Under the pieces are notes generated by a model that worked only from the letters and a program-made list of their open reading frames with translations, was not told the DNA's origin and made no database searches. A stretch of 64,000 nt of DNA from Ascaphus truei (taxonomy: Eukaryota; Chordata; Amphibia; Anura; Ascaphidae), in assembly GCA_036426205.1 (NCBI GenBank), contig CM071573.1, forward strand, positions 70,904,382 to 70,968,381. The letters run 5' to 3'. The translations under genes and the position numbers were made by a program. Below, in pieces: positions 1 to 10,931 of this stretch (positions are counted from its first letter, which is position 1; every line of letters starts with the position of its first letter).

Positions 1-2267
1 GGTCTCTGATACGCTTATATTTGATAGTGCAATCTGTGAGTACCACTACTACAGAGAACATTTTATTATATTTTTATATCATTACCATCTGCACTATTGT
101 ATTTATTTTTCTTTTTCATAATCCTGAGTCACCCAGCGCTCCGCTCCAATTTGAAAATCTACACAAGAACCATCTGGACCTGAACAGTCCATCCTAAGGG
201 TGTAGAGCTGCTTTTTTATTCATTGTATTGCACTTTAATATTTATATAATTTTTCATACACTGGTGAAGGTCACTAAACACAATTTTGTGCACTGATTAT
301 TAATTATACATCACTGTCACGTATATTATATAGTTAGTAATATTTCAATTTGAGAAGCGCCCGGTTTTTTTTTTATTATTTTTTTCTTGGACATCTTTGT
401 TCCTAAAAACTGAGGCTGCATCTCATATTCAATATGGAGGGTATGAACTCCAATGTCTTCACTAGAAGACAACAAAGAAATAAAGACTAGATTTCTTGTT
501 CCACAATCAAATTCAATACAATGAGTGAAAGAGAAATCCTGAATAGGGAATTACAAAATTGGAAGCTTTGTTATTTAAAGATACAAGAAAATGGATGACA
601 CATTATCTTAGATCAATATATAGCCAATGAGCTTATCCCAAGAGGTTTAAGATTAAGAAAAAACCATCTTTTGATTGGATGATGCAGCCTTTATGGGCTC
701 ATGGGAAAATTCTTAGATCATGCATCAAAGGAAACTTATGAAGCTGATTATTTCACAGCATCAAAAGAAATTAGTGATCTTAGATAAAGAAATCAGTATT
801 ATAAGAATACTATAGAACCTTTGATGAACCATCCTGTATTTAAAGAAAATGACATCACGTTACAAAAAGGTTATGAATCCCTGAAAATAATTTGGTCACT
901 AACAAGCAGATTAAATACAAGAGAGATGAAGATGATTTTGCCAAAGTAACAAATACAATTGGAATATTAAAAGGAATACTGATAGAATATACCATCCCGA
1001 ATCAAATAAGATTGATAATTCAAAGAGAGAAACACACACATAGAGATGAGAATGCTATAGCAGGCAGTTCAAACAAACCATCTTTAGTATACACCCACAT
1101 CTTAACGCCAAATACCAAAAACCCAGCGTAAAAGAGAAGAATCATTCACCATAAAGAAAAAGAATTAAAGAGTTCTAAAAACAGTACATTAAAGAGACAC
1201 ACCACCTCTGAACCAACACAGGCAAATTTTAGGGCTCGGGACGGCCACAGATTGTGGGCAACTCAGAACCGTTTCTCCCCGTTAGAGGTAGAGAAATCCC
1301 TGTGGAAATAAAAAGAGAAAAATAGAGGAAAAAGAAGTGGAGGAAGAGGAAGACGACGAAACATATTAAATAAAAAAAAATTACAATACACCAAGTAGTA
1401 CAAAGAAACATTTTTAATTTGAGTCAAGTTATTTAACTGAGTTCCAACAAAACGTTATTTCCAAAGGGTCTTACGTTTGCACCCACTGTTGGTCCCAATA
1501 ATTTTAAACTTTTATTGATGCAAATTTATTTAAGGAAACTAACTGTGCAAAGACATTTTTTAAATCAATCCACAATAAAGAGAGAAATCAAGAATACTGA
1601 TGGAAATTTACCCCTAAATAGAAACAGTGTAATTTTTAAACATACCACATTAAAACCAAAATCCACTTTTTATCCTAGTCATGAAAAAGGTCATTTTTTA
1701 GAAGTGTTTTATAAGATGGTTCTTAATGATTTTAACTCCTCTACAAGACAACCCACCAAATTTAAACACAATCTCACAAAAAAAGAACGAGAAGCCCTAG
1801 ATGATTGATTACAAATGAGAACATTATATAAAGCAGGCAGACAAAGGTGGAGGAGTTGTCATTATGACCGCATCTATTATGAGGGAGAAGCAAACAGAAT
1901 CCAGGAGACAAAAATACATATTTAATATTAAAAGATAATCCAACGAAACGTTTTTCAAATGATTTGAGACTATTAATAAAAGGAAAAGAGCAGGGAATTT
2001 TAAATGAAGGAGAGATTTAAATATCTCTGGAGAGAAAATGCAAAGCTCCCGCCTCTTACTTCTCCCAAAAATTCATAAAGATCCAGTAAACCCACCAGGT
2101 AGACCTATTATATCGGGTATTGAGTCTTTAACAAAGTAATTTATCACATTATATCGATTGCCATTTACAAAAACATGTCAGTTTACTCAAATCTTATATT
2201 AAGACACTACTGATGTAATTATATTCTAGAAAACATTCCATGGAGAGAAGAATACATTTTAGTAACA

Positions 2268-2600
2268 GCAGATGTTACTTCTCTATATACTTCTTGTACA
2301 CAATGACGGACTTAGGGCCATTGACAGAATATTGAGAGCGTGACATCGAAATGGAAGATGAACAGATTAATTTCCTTCTGAATCTATTGCATTTATTCTG
2401 GAAAAAAACTATTTTTGGTTTAATGACACATATTATTTGCAAAAACAAGGTACCGCAATGGGGACGAGGTTCGCACCAAGTTACGCGAATCTATTTATGG
2501 GAATCTGGGAGGACGATTTTATTATGGTCCAACCAGGAATTTGGTGCGAACCTCGTCTCATGGAGTCGTTTTATAGATGATATCCTGTTCATATGGAGAG
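2268..2600 (+). pseudogene. PLE reverse transcriptase remnant
   Basis: The motif order DVTSLYTS, GTAMGTRFAP and FIDD is diagnostic of Penelope-type reverse transcriptase. The GTAMGTRFAP block and the FIDD block lie in different frames, so at least one frameshift separates them. Confidence 0.85.
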
Positions 2601-3239
2601 CAGTGTAGAGAAGAACTTGAAGCTTTTTCACACATATGGGAGAGAACAATTTGAATCTAAAATTTACTACCAAATGGAGTAAAAAAGAGGTAGAATTCTT
2701 GGACTTAACCATTTATGTTGAAAATAATTTGATAAAAACGAAAACATTTTTTAAAAAAGTGGATAGCAACAACACTTATATTAGAAAGCAGCTGCCCTAA
2801 TCCAGAGTGGATTCGTAATATCCCGTATGGTCAGTTAAGACGAATCAAAAGAAAACTGTACTGATGAACAGATATATCACGATCAATCTAAGGTCCTGTT
2901 GAATAAATTTAAGGAAAGGAGATATAACTCAAACACTATCGATAAAGCTGTCATAGAGCAGACACTGTAGACCGCAAAGAAATATTAAGTAAAAAAGATA
3001 AGAATACAAGCAAAAATGTCAATTTTAATATGGCGTTCCTACTCAGTACAATAGAGAAGCATCACCGATCAAAAATATAATACGTAAACATTGGCATATC
3101 CTTCAAAATGATGTGTTTTAAAAGATCATATACCTGACAAACCTGTTGTCATTTTCAAAAAAGCTCCAATCTTAAGAGCAAATTAGCACCGACCACCTTC
3201 TGAAGAAAAAAAATGAAGAACCCAGTACATGGCTAGATA

Positions 3240-3590
3240 AACCAAAAGGTTTCATGGTTGTTTATGCATGCAAAGAATGCACGCATAAACACAAGGACAA
3301 ATTCAATTTTAAATCTCACACTACTAGTGAAATTTTTAAAATTGAGGGGTACATCAATTGTAAAAACTGACTTTGTCATCTACCTTTAGAGTGTCCTTGT
3401 GGTCTCCAATACATAGGACGTACCTCAAGGCCTCTAAAAGTACGGATTTAGAGCATATTTTAAATATTAGAAAGGGTATTTTAACACACAATGTCTCCAA
3501 ACATTTTTATATGTGTATCAATCAAATCCCAATTTTGCAACTTTTAAAGGTATTGAACATGTCCAGTACATTGGAGGGGGGGCAATAGAT
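3240..3590 (+). pseudogene. PLE GIY-YIG endonuclease remnant
   Basis: Translation gives VVYACKECTHKHKDKF, then a stop, then ECPCGLQYIGRTSRPLKVRI followed by a stop and EHILNIRKGILTHNVSKHF. The paired cysteines before the YIG are typical of PLE nucleases. Confidence 0.8.
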
Positions 3591-4221
3591 TAAACACTTT
3601 AGCAAAAAGGGAAACCTGGATTCATAAGTTACAGACCCTCAGTCCAAAGGGTCTGATGTTGACATAGACATTGGTGCCTTCTAATATAATAGTTTGCACA
3701 CACGTTCTTAATTAACATCATGTTCTTAAAATATTGTCTTTTAAATATTGTTCTTATATAATATGTGTTTTTAACTACAATAGTGGTGTTTTATATGGTA
3801 ATTTTAATATCAAAGTTCTTATTAATTTCATTAAGAAGATGTGATATTTGTATTTCATAATTATAATATAGAAAGTATTTGCTTCTAATTTTTGTTATCT
3901 TCCTCATCCATTTTAGAACTCCGTCACTCATTGCGTCATTTTCAATATATTTTCATATATCTTTTTATATACTCTTTTTTATATCATCTTTGTTTTAAAT
4001 ATATGAATTAAAATCTTATTGTTTTATCTGTTGTAATAGAAATTGTATTAATTGTATTGGAGAATATGAACTTTTTATATTGCTTGCACTGTTTAAAAAA
4101 CTGACACACACCGTCATTACCAATGATATGTATATTGCAATCAGCTGATAGGACCCCCTAATTAGCTATATGCAATTTATGATGGAATATAATATAAGGG
4201 AGGACCTATGGGGTTAACTAT

Positions 4222-4265
4222 TCGATTCTGAAGAAAGCCACAGCGAAACGCGTTGAATCGATCCG
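4222..4265 (+). ncRNA. Hammerhead-ribozyme-like motif, PLE terminal region
   Basis: The core CUGAAGA (4228-4234) is followed by a short GC/GC hairpin, GAAA, the palindrome ACGCGU and U. The flanks UCGAUU and AAUCGA can pair as stem I with one extra G. Two extra A residues sit between the core and stem II, unlike textbook hammerheads. Hammerhead motifs are known from PLE pseudo-LTRs; activity is not shown. Confidence 0.55.
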
Positions 4266-4845
4266 CTGTGGGAGGTGATTGTGCTGAGGAACCGGGAACA
4301 ACTGCTGGCAAACCAGTAGGAGACGGACACACCAGGCAGCCTCTTCCGCCCTGACTTACGACACCACAGGACGTGACGAAGGTACAGTGACGTATGCGGA
4401 AGGGCTCCTCCGCTCCAGGAACAACCGGCGTTCTCCATTCACAGTGTCCTCTCCCACGAACCAAATTTTATTACAAAATGTGAGTGTATTATACATATGA
4501 TTATCGATTGCTGCCAATAAAATTTTAGACTATACTACACTATTGGTGTTCTCTCTTCACTTTTACATACCCCTGGGAGGATAAACTGAACCACACATAA
4601 TACAAGCTTCCAGTATCAGCATACCACTCTGAGGGATTTCCATTAAAGGGCTCCCATCAGAGAGAGAAGGGTCTCTGATACGCTTATATTCTATATTCAA
4701 GGCTGATGATGACACAATCTTTTTTTAGCGCAAACTGTCAGAATATGGCTTTTCTGAAACACAAAACATTCAAAACGGCCCCAACATGCTTTTCATACAG
4801 AAGCTCTCAGACATACACCTCCTCTTATAGTTGATATATGTGTTT

Positions 4846-5317
4846 AATAAATGAAAGCGGCAAAACATGTGAAATCTTATGTTTTTTTTAAATAAATCAG
4901 TTCTGTAGTATTAGCTAGTGACTGTGTTTTTTTAAAATTTTTGAATTCAACCCTTAATGCCATTTTTTACTGAGTTTTAATATACTGAGCATCCTTTGAT
5001 GCAGTGCAAGATCTTTGTAATACTTTCCGGTTTGTGATAATTTGTTGCCAATGTTCCCAGGAGTTTAAACTGTAAACTGTAATAATAGTCAATAGCCGTG
5101 GTAATATCAGGATACATTGTAGCTGCTGAGTTACACTGATTGAAGGATTGATTGAAACTGAAAGGCGGCCATTTAGTTAGGCACACAATCAGGATGTCGA
5201 CAGATTTATAACAGGAGCACCAAACGATTGCCAGCTGAGGTAAGAATGTAGAATTATACATTGTCACACGCTTTAAATGTACAAATATGAGAAAAAGTGG
5301 GGATGAAGTATTGCTGC
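4846..5317 (+). mobile_element. TTAA-type MITE, family A
   Basis: The sequence shares long stretches with 38490-38980 and, inverted, with 58034-58532 (for example the AAATAAATCAGTTCTGTAGT block and the GCGGCCATTTAGT region). The right end is GCTGCT followed by TTAA. Probably Kolobok- or piggyBac-derived; no coding capacity. Confidence 0.55.
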
Positions 5318-5776
5318 TTTAAGGTGTGCCTGTTAGCTTTCAAAAGTTAGATCAAATGGCCTTTGAAAAAGCTTGATAACAAATATCATAAAAAATAAAA
5401 TGCAGATTGGTTTTGTTAGGGCACATGGCAGAGAACAGACTGGGACAATAGGCTACACCTGCACTCTTATATAGTAGAAAGAATCCTTGCAGGTGCTACA
5501 CTCTCTGAGAACAAAGCATGTAGCATACTGCACTTTCCATAGCTGCAGCGATCAGTCCGGAGTTATAAAACAGGGTTTTAGAAAATACCAGCAGTGACCA
5601 TTTTGACCCAAACACTATTTTATCGAACACGAGAATGGGAAATAAATAAAAAAAATTACAATTAAGAAAAGTAAAAAAAAACTACACATTTACAATGATA
5701 ATGAGGAAAGACGACCTCAGCAGAATTAATGGCACTATTCTAAGAAGAATTAGAAGAATTAAAGGTACAGCTATTA

Positions 5777-6080
5777 TGCTACGGCCCCAGTGGTCACGGC
5801 TGCGCGCGCTGGAGCGTCTGGCGGCGCGTGCACCCGTTTCAGCCGCGACCTATGTTTGTGCTTTGAGTGGCGAGGAGGTGACCCAACAGGGGTCGGGGGG
5901 GGGGGGGGGGGGGGGGCGTGGCGCGGCCATGACATCATGCGGCTGGTTCGCCCTCATTGGCTGAACCGTCGCGCATTGCGCCTTGTGCGCGCAGCGCACA
6001 CACCGACTGGGGCCTGCACCATAGACGGCTGTGTCTTTTGTGCGTCGCGCGTCCTGCCGTGGCCACTGGGGACCGAGCCT
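5777..6080. mobile_element. Harbinger-like MITE
   Basis: The ends GCTACGGCCCCAGTGGTCAC and (inverted) GGCTCGGTCCCCAGTGGCCA are related. The interior is GC-rich with a G run near 5890-5916. The family resembles 20174-20477 and 21895-22307; the flanking 3-bp duplication is not clean. Confidence 0.4.
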
Positions 6081-6981
6081 AAGGAGTACAACAAGAGGAG
6101 ATTTAAAAGACATGGAAACCACTAGTTGGGAAGACATGGAAAATCCCAGAAAGAAGAACACACGGATGCAAAAACGTATTTACCTTCTGTTGATGATCAG
6201 TGAGCATTACAAAAAGAAAAACAACAAACAAAGATAAAATGATATTATTTAGATTCCTAATTGTGAAAACTCAATTTGAGTAACAATTGATCCACATGGT
6301 GGGACGCGTTGGCCTATTTCTCTGAGGACTTTAATAAACAGGTTCTCAAAAGATCAATGTTTCCTGGATATAGACAAAAGATGTCAAGCCTTTAAATAAT
6401 GCGTGTATTGTGTATATGTTGTTCTTCTTCACATAAAACTTCAAACAATAGCAGCACTACATAAAAAAACAGATTCTCCTTTATCCGTCTTACCAAAGAA
6501 AACATAGAGGTTGTTGAAAAACCTCATCAAACAGAAGTGCCACTTGTAGATGTGTGAATAAACCGCTGGGAGATGGGAAATCAGGTCATTTTTGCAGATT
6601 GCTGAAATTCATCCTTGTGAGACATTCATGGCCAGGTTTAGTAAGTTGTGCTACTGTCCTTCATAAGACACCTTCCTGGTACAGATGACACCCTATGGGC
6701 CCTTCACTTGAACTAGCAATAAGGTTTCTTGTGGGGTAGCAAAATATGCCAGAAATCAGTGAATTCTACTATGATTTTAACGATTGATGGATTAAATGCT
6801 TATTTTATCATTTATATAAAAACATACAAAATATGTTGAACATAATGTTAAATATCCTTCTTCAAATGTGTGAGGGACCAGCTGCTTTAATAGGGTTCCT
6901 TTTGGTGAGCTGTTCATTTATTTTTATTATGTTATTGAAACATTTACATCTCGTAGTCGAAAACAAAATATTTATCTACTG

Positions 6982-7855
6982 CAGGCCTGCACAACACGCG
7001 GCCCGCCCTCGGCGGCTTTCTCCCCTCCTCCTCCCGAGTCCGCTCTCCCTCCCCCCGCGAGCCGAGCCCCCTCTCCCTCCCCCCGCGAGCCGAGCCCGCT
7101 CTCCCCTTCCTCCCCCCCAGCCCGCTCTCAAGACTGCACGCTCTTGCAGTGTGGCACTTCCGGTGCCCGCTGCTTGCGAGCGAGCGCATTCCCGCCGTGA
7201 TCTGAGGTGGGGAGGTGGAGGGGAGGAGGAGGGGAGGTGAGGTGGGGGGAATAGGTGCAGGGGGGGGGAATAGGTGCAGGGGGGGGGGGTGGAATAGGTG
7301 ACGGGGGGGTCTAATATGTGCGGGGGAGGATAAGGTGGCAGGGGAGGGAATATGTGCATGGGGGGAATATGTGCAGGGGGGTGTGATGTGCAGGGGAGGT
7401 GATGTGGAGGTGATGTGCAGGAGTGGTGATGTGAGGTGCAGGGGGTGAGGTGCATCGTGGGTGATTGGGGTGATTGGAGGTGCAGAGGGGGGTGATTGGA
7501 GGTGCAGAGGGGGGTGATTGGAGGTGCAGAGGGGGGTATTGTGTGTTTGATGTGGAGGGGGAGTATTGTGTGGGTGAGGGGGAGAGATGGGGGTATGAGA
7601 GATAGATGGGGATTATCGCAAAGGTTGATAGTGAGGGGTTCTGGGGGAGATATGAGGATGATGATGAGGGGTTCTGGGGGAGATATGAGGATGATGATGA
7701 GGGGCTCTGGGGGAGAGAGGATGAGGATGAGGGCGTCTGGGGGAGAGATGATGAGGATGAGGATGGATGATGATGGATGATTTTACCTGTGCGGCCCAAT
7801 TTTTTTTTCCTTGGAGCAGTTCGGCCCTTCTCGCTTTACGAGTTGTGCAGGCCTG
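6982..7855. mobile_element. hAT element with internal minisatellite
   Basis: Terminal inverted repeats start CAGGCCTGCACAAC and the element is flanked by a perfect 8-bp duplication ATCTACTG (6974-6981 and 7856-7863), the hAT signature. No transposase frame is visible. A G-rich degenerate minisatellite fills about 7200-7780. Confidence 0.8.
7200..7780. repeat. G-rich minisatellite inside hAT element
   Basis: Degenerate units such as GGGGGGAATAGGTGCA, GTGATTGGAGGTGCAGAGGG and GGGGGAGATATGAGGATGAT are tandemly repeated. Open frames across it are low-complexity artefacts. Confidence 0.8.
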
Positions 7856-8109
7856 ATCTACTGTGTCAGTTGGCTTGCTGAGGTGTCTCAATGATATCGT
7901 AAAACAAGGTTAAACTAATATTTTGTGACCTTGAAGCTGTGATACACTAAAGATCACCAATTATCAGTAATTAGTGTCAGCCTCCTCTAACTCACCCTCT
8001 TCTTTTACAAAAGCATGGAGGAATAATTCATGTATCAAATGAAATGTAGCAACTCTCTGAGAAAGTGTTTTTCTGTTGGGCCTCTGCCACCATTGACAAC
8101 ATTTATTAA

Positions 8110-8461
8110 AAAAGCAATGGTCAAATCGGAACCAGGGGCCCGCTCAAGCTCAACCCGATTACCACTGGGTTCCTGAGCATGTACTGTATGTGCAGGTGTT
8201 TCTGGTCCCTTCTGGGAAAACAATCCGGCTGCCATTCAAGCCTCATTCCCATGAGCCAATAGGAAGCCGCAATGTCTTCAGAGAGTGACACGGTAGCTTC
8301 CAAGTGGACTACCCTGGTGGCCATCTTTGATTTTACTCTAATTGTACTGGCACATAATAAGGTAAATAACTGGACCTCAGAACATTGCAATTCAGTTCCT
8401 TGTGACCTCCGGCTCTGATTATAAAAAATAAATAAATCCAAAAATGGGGACGTTTGCTGTT
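8110..8461. mobile_element. TTAA-flanked MITE, family B
   Basis: TTAA occurs at 8106-8109 and 8462-8465, with related ends AAAAGCAATGGTC and (inverted) AACAGCAAACGTC. There is no coding capacity. Confidence 0.5.
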
Positions 8462-8857
8462 TTAAGAGGCTTACTTCTTGTTCCTGTTGGGCTTTCTTAT
8501 AGATATTTCAGGCTGTTAATCATATAGTGTCAGATGTATTCGTTCTTTGCAACTCTACATCAAATTTTCACTAGCATAAGTATTGCAGGTTTATACGTTT
8601 AAATGTTATATTTATGACGCGCCCATTCTATGAGTGCCTAATTATGCAGGGCTTTTCTCTGCATCATGTTTGAGCTGTTAGCGTTATATGTTCTAATTCC
8701 CTGATACCTGAAGAAAATACTGTATGCTACAGAATTGAAAGCGAACTGTATGAACATCTGGCACTTTGATGTATATACTCAATATAATGTTCTCTTGAAC
8801 TACCAGTTTGTTGTTCTGAGTATGATGTGTGTACTGGCTGAAACTGTGGACAGACTA

Positions 8858-10008
8858 CAGTAGGGATGCTCAACTCCAGTCAGTGCCGGACCGAGACTTT
8901 ATTACGCCCAGGCAGATACAAAATTTGGCGCCGCAGGTCACATCGCAGTTGCCACCATCACTGCAGAACACCTCACCACCTTGTTTAAATATTCTTAGTC
9001 TCCATAGTCGCAGGGCACCTTGCACAGTGGTATCTACCATCTGTGGGTGTGAGCGAGCAAGCAACCTCACACACACAGGATACTCAGCTTGGTCACCAGC
9101 AGTCGGGACACGGTTTAAAATTTCCCATGCACAAATGTGTCCTGGCTGCTGGTGGCCAAGCTGAGTGTCCTGTGTGGGCGTGCACACAAAAGGCGGTGTT
9201 AGTCCGAGTGGGGGTTGCTGAAGTCACGCTCCTCCATCTCCGCTTCCCTTCCGAGCTGCATTATCCTCAGCCTCTTTCACATTCTTAGCATGTCCAAGAG
9301 GCTGAGCATAATGCAGTTCGGAGGGGAAGCAGAAATGGAGGAGCGTGCCTTCAGCAACCTCTACCCGGACTACCACCGCCGCCATTTGTGAGCACACGCA
9401 CACACAGGACACAGTGGGGCCACCAGCAGGCATGACACGTTTTTACATTTCCGACGCACCGCGGGAGTCCTGGCTGCCAAGACGAGTGTCCTGTGTGAGT
9501 GTGCGTGCATGTCATGCTCTCTCCCATACGTGAGGCGCCCAACCACGTAGCAGTGTCAGCGGTGCACAGTACTAACAGCACTACTACGCGGCGGGGAACC
9601 TCACGTATAAGAGCACGCAGGCTGGTCTACTAGGTCAGCACTCTCATACATGAGGCTCCCTGCCCCTGCCGTGTCATAGTGTCTGCATGGTCAACACTAC
9701 TATGCGGTGGGGTGCCTAATGACGGTATGAAACCACGCTTGGCCTCGGTTGTTTTGGTGCCCCTTTTGGTCGGCGCCCGGGCAAGTGCCCAGCCAGCCCG
9801 CCCCTAAATCCGGTACGGACTCCAGTCCTCAAGGGCCACCAATAGGTCAGCTTTTAAGGATATCCCTTCTTCAGCACAGGTGGCTCAATCAATGGTTCAG
9901 TCATTTTGATTACGCCACCGTTGCTGAAGCTGGGATATCCCTAAAAGCTGACCTGTTGACCTGACCTGTTGGGGGCCCTTGAGGACTGAAGTTGGGGAAG
10001 CACCCCTG
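8858..10008. mobile_element. Palindromic hAT MITE (family H), split by a nested element
   Basis: Left remnant at 8858-8880 (GATGCTCAACTCCAGT) and right part from 9827 (CCTCAAGGGCCACCAA...) form one copy of the window's most frequent MITE. It is interrupted by the 938-bp element at 8881-9818. Confidence 0.75.
8881..9818. mobile_element. hAT element nested in hAT MITE
   Basis: Ends CAGTGCCGGA and TCCGGTACGG are inverted relatives. A perfect 8-bp duplication ACTCCAGT flanks it (8873-8880, 9819-9826). The duplicated bases belong to the host MITE, which fixes the order of insertion. Confidence 0.85.
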
Positions 10009-10129
10009 CACAACAGGAACAGATTTGGAAGACCCTGCTGTGGTCACATCTGCCTCTTCAGTAATATTTGATGATTAATGCAAATCCGGAACTTAAAAAG
10101 TGAATGCACACCTTCTCGTCTCCTATGTA

Positions 10130-10432
10130 TCCACATAGCGCGTGCATGGTTGAAAGCCGCGATCTGTGGTCTGTGCTGGAGCTGCAGGGGGAAAGACCAT
10201 GGGGGGAAGGAGGCATCGTGGGGACACGGCCATGACATCACATGATGTAGCCAGGGCTCCGTCGCCACTAGCAAAGACAAAATTCTTGTCTTTGCTAAAA
10301 TGTGGTCGCGCATCGCGCATTGTGCCTGGGCGCGCAGGCAGCTACTGGGGCCGGCCCCAATAGAGGGCCGTACCATCTGTGCGCCGCGCGCGCCGTAACC
10401 GTCGCAGACGCTGGGGACTCAGCCTAAGGGTT
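10130..10432. mobile_element. Degenerate Harbinger-like MITE
   Basis: GC-rich sequence ending GCTGGGGACTCAGCCTAAG resembles the ends of the copies at 5777-6080 and 20174-20477. The left end is not recognisable. Confidence 0.3.
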
Positions 10433-10442
10433 TCAGCCATTC

Positions 10443-10690
10443 GCTGATATCACAGGTGCTCTGTACAATCCGAAACACCCCAACCTCCTTATCCCCCTGT
10501 ACCCTATGTTTCCACTTACCCGTCCTTATAGATTGTGAGCTCCTAGGGTCAGAGCCCTCCTTACCTACTCTTACAATGTATGTCAATGTTTGTTATCTTA
10601 TTGTTTTTCGTCCTCAAACCCTATTGAACTGCGCTACAGAATATATTGGCGTGCTATAAATAATGAATAATGAAAATAATAATAATGATG
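10443..10690 (+). mobile_element. SINE/L2-like 3' tail
   Basis: AGATTGTGAGCTCCTAGGGT, GAACTGCGCTACAGAATAT and a closing AATAATAATAAT run form the typical tail of vertebrate L2-mobilised SINEs. It ends about 140 bp from CDH23 exon 13. Confidence 0.6.
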
Positions 10691-10829
10691 AACATTTTTT
10701 ATTACTTTTATATTTTGAAACCTAGAGTGGACCTTTCTGCTTAAGCTATACAAATTTAGAGAATGTAGCCTTTACACAATCACACATGGTGCTATTACAT
10801 TTTTAATGCATCTGGCCTAATAAACTTAC

Positions 10830-10931
10830 CACAGTAGAGTCTTGCTTGGGACCACCATCGTCTGCTACCACTGTCAATGCGTAAAATTCTCCTTTTTCTC
10901 GGTCTACCAGACCTTTCACTGTTATTACACC
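10830..10931 (-). CDS. CDH23: CDH23 local exon 13 (last in window)
   Basis: Thirty-four codons read [20 protein letters not shown], then [14 protein letters not shown]. The acceptor is CATCACAG, the donor GTG/GTAAGT, and both ends are phase 0. The next exon, expected to begin with Lys-Val-Tyr and a DENDN linker, was not found between 1 and 10829, so it lies beyond the window. Confidence 0.95.

Larger units (their letters stand above)
1..4692 (+). mobile_element. Penelope-like retroelement (PLE), decayed
   Basis: The first 21 bases (GGTCTCTGATACGCTTATAT...) recur at 4671-4691, giving a repeat-to-repeat unit of about 4.67 kb, as in PLEs with pseudo-LTRs. Coding remnants appear in several frames: MSEREILNRELQNW near 520, a reverse transcriptase with ADVTSLYTS near 2268, GTAMGTRFAPSYANLFMG at about 2449-2502 and FIDDILFIW near 2570 in another frame, then a GIY-YIG nuclease region near 3390 (ECPCGLQYIGRTSRPL). 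PLE proteins join exactly these two domains. Stops and frameshifts show it cannot make an intact protein. Confidence 0.85.

Noticed and set aside
1925..1960. CGAAACG within the PLE body
   Set aside because: No core or stem II upstream; it lies in the former coding region.
8705..8760. CTGAAGA followed by a CTGTA/TACAG hairpin and GAAAG
   Set aside because: There is no ACGCGU-like stem III and no matching stem I, so it is probably chance.
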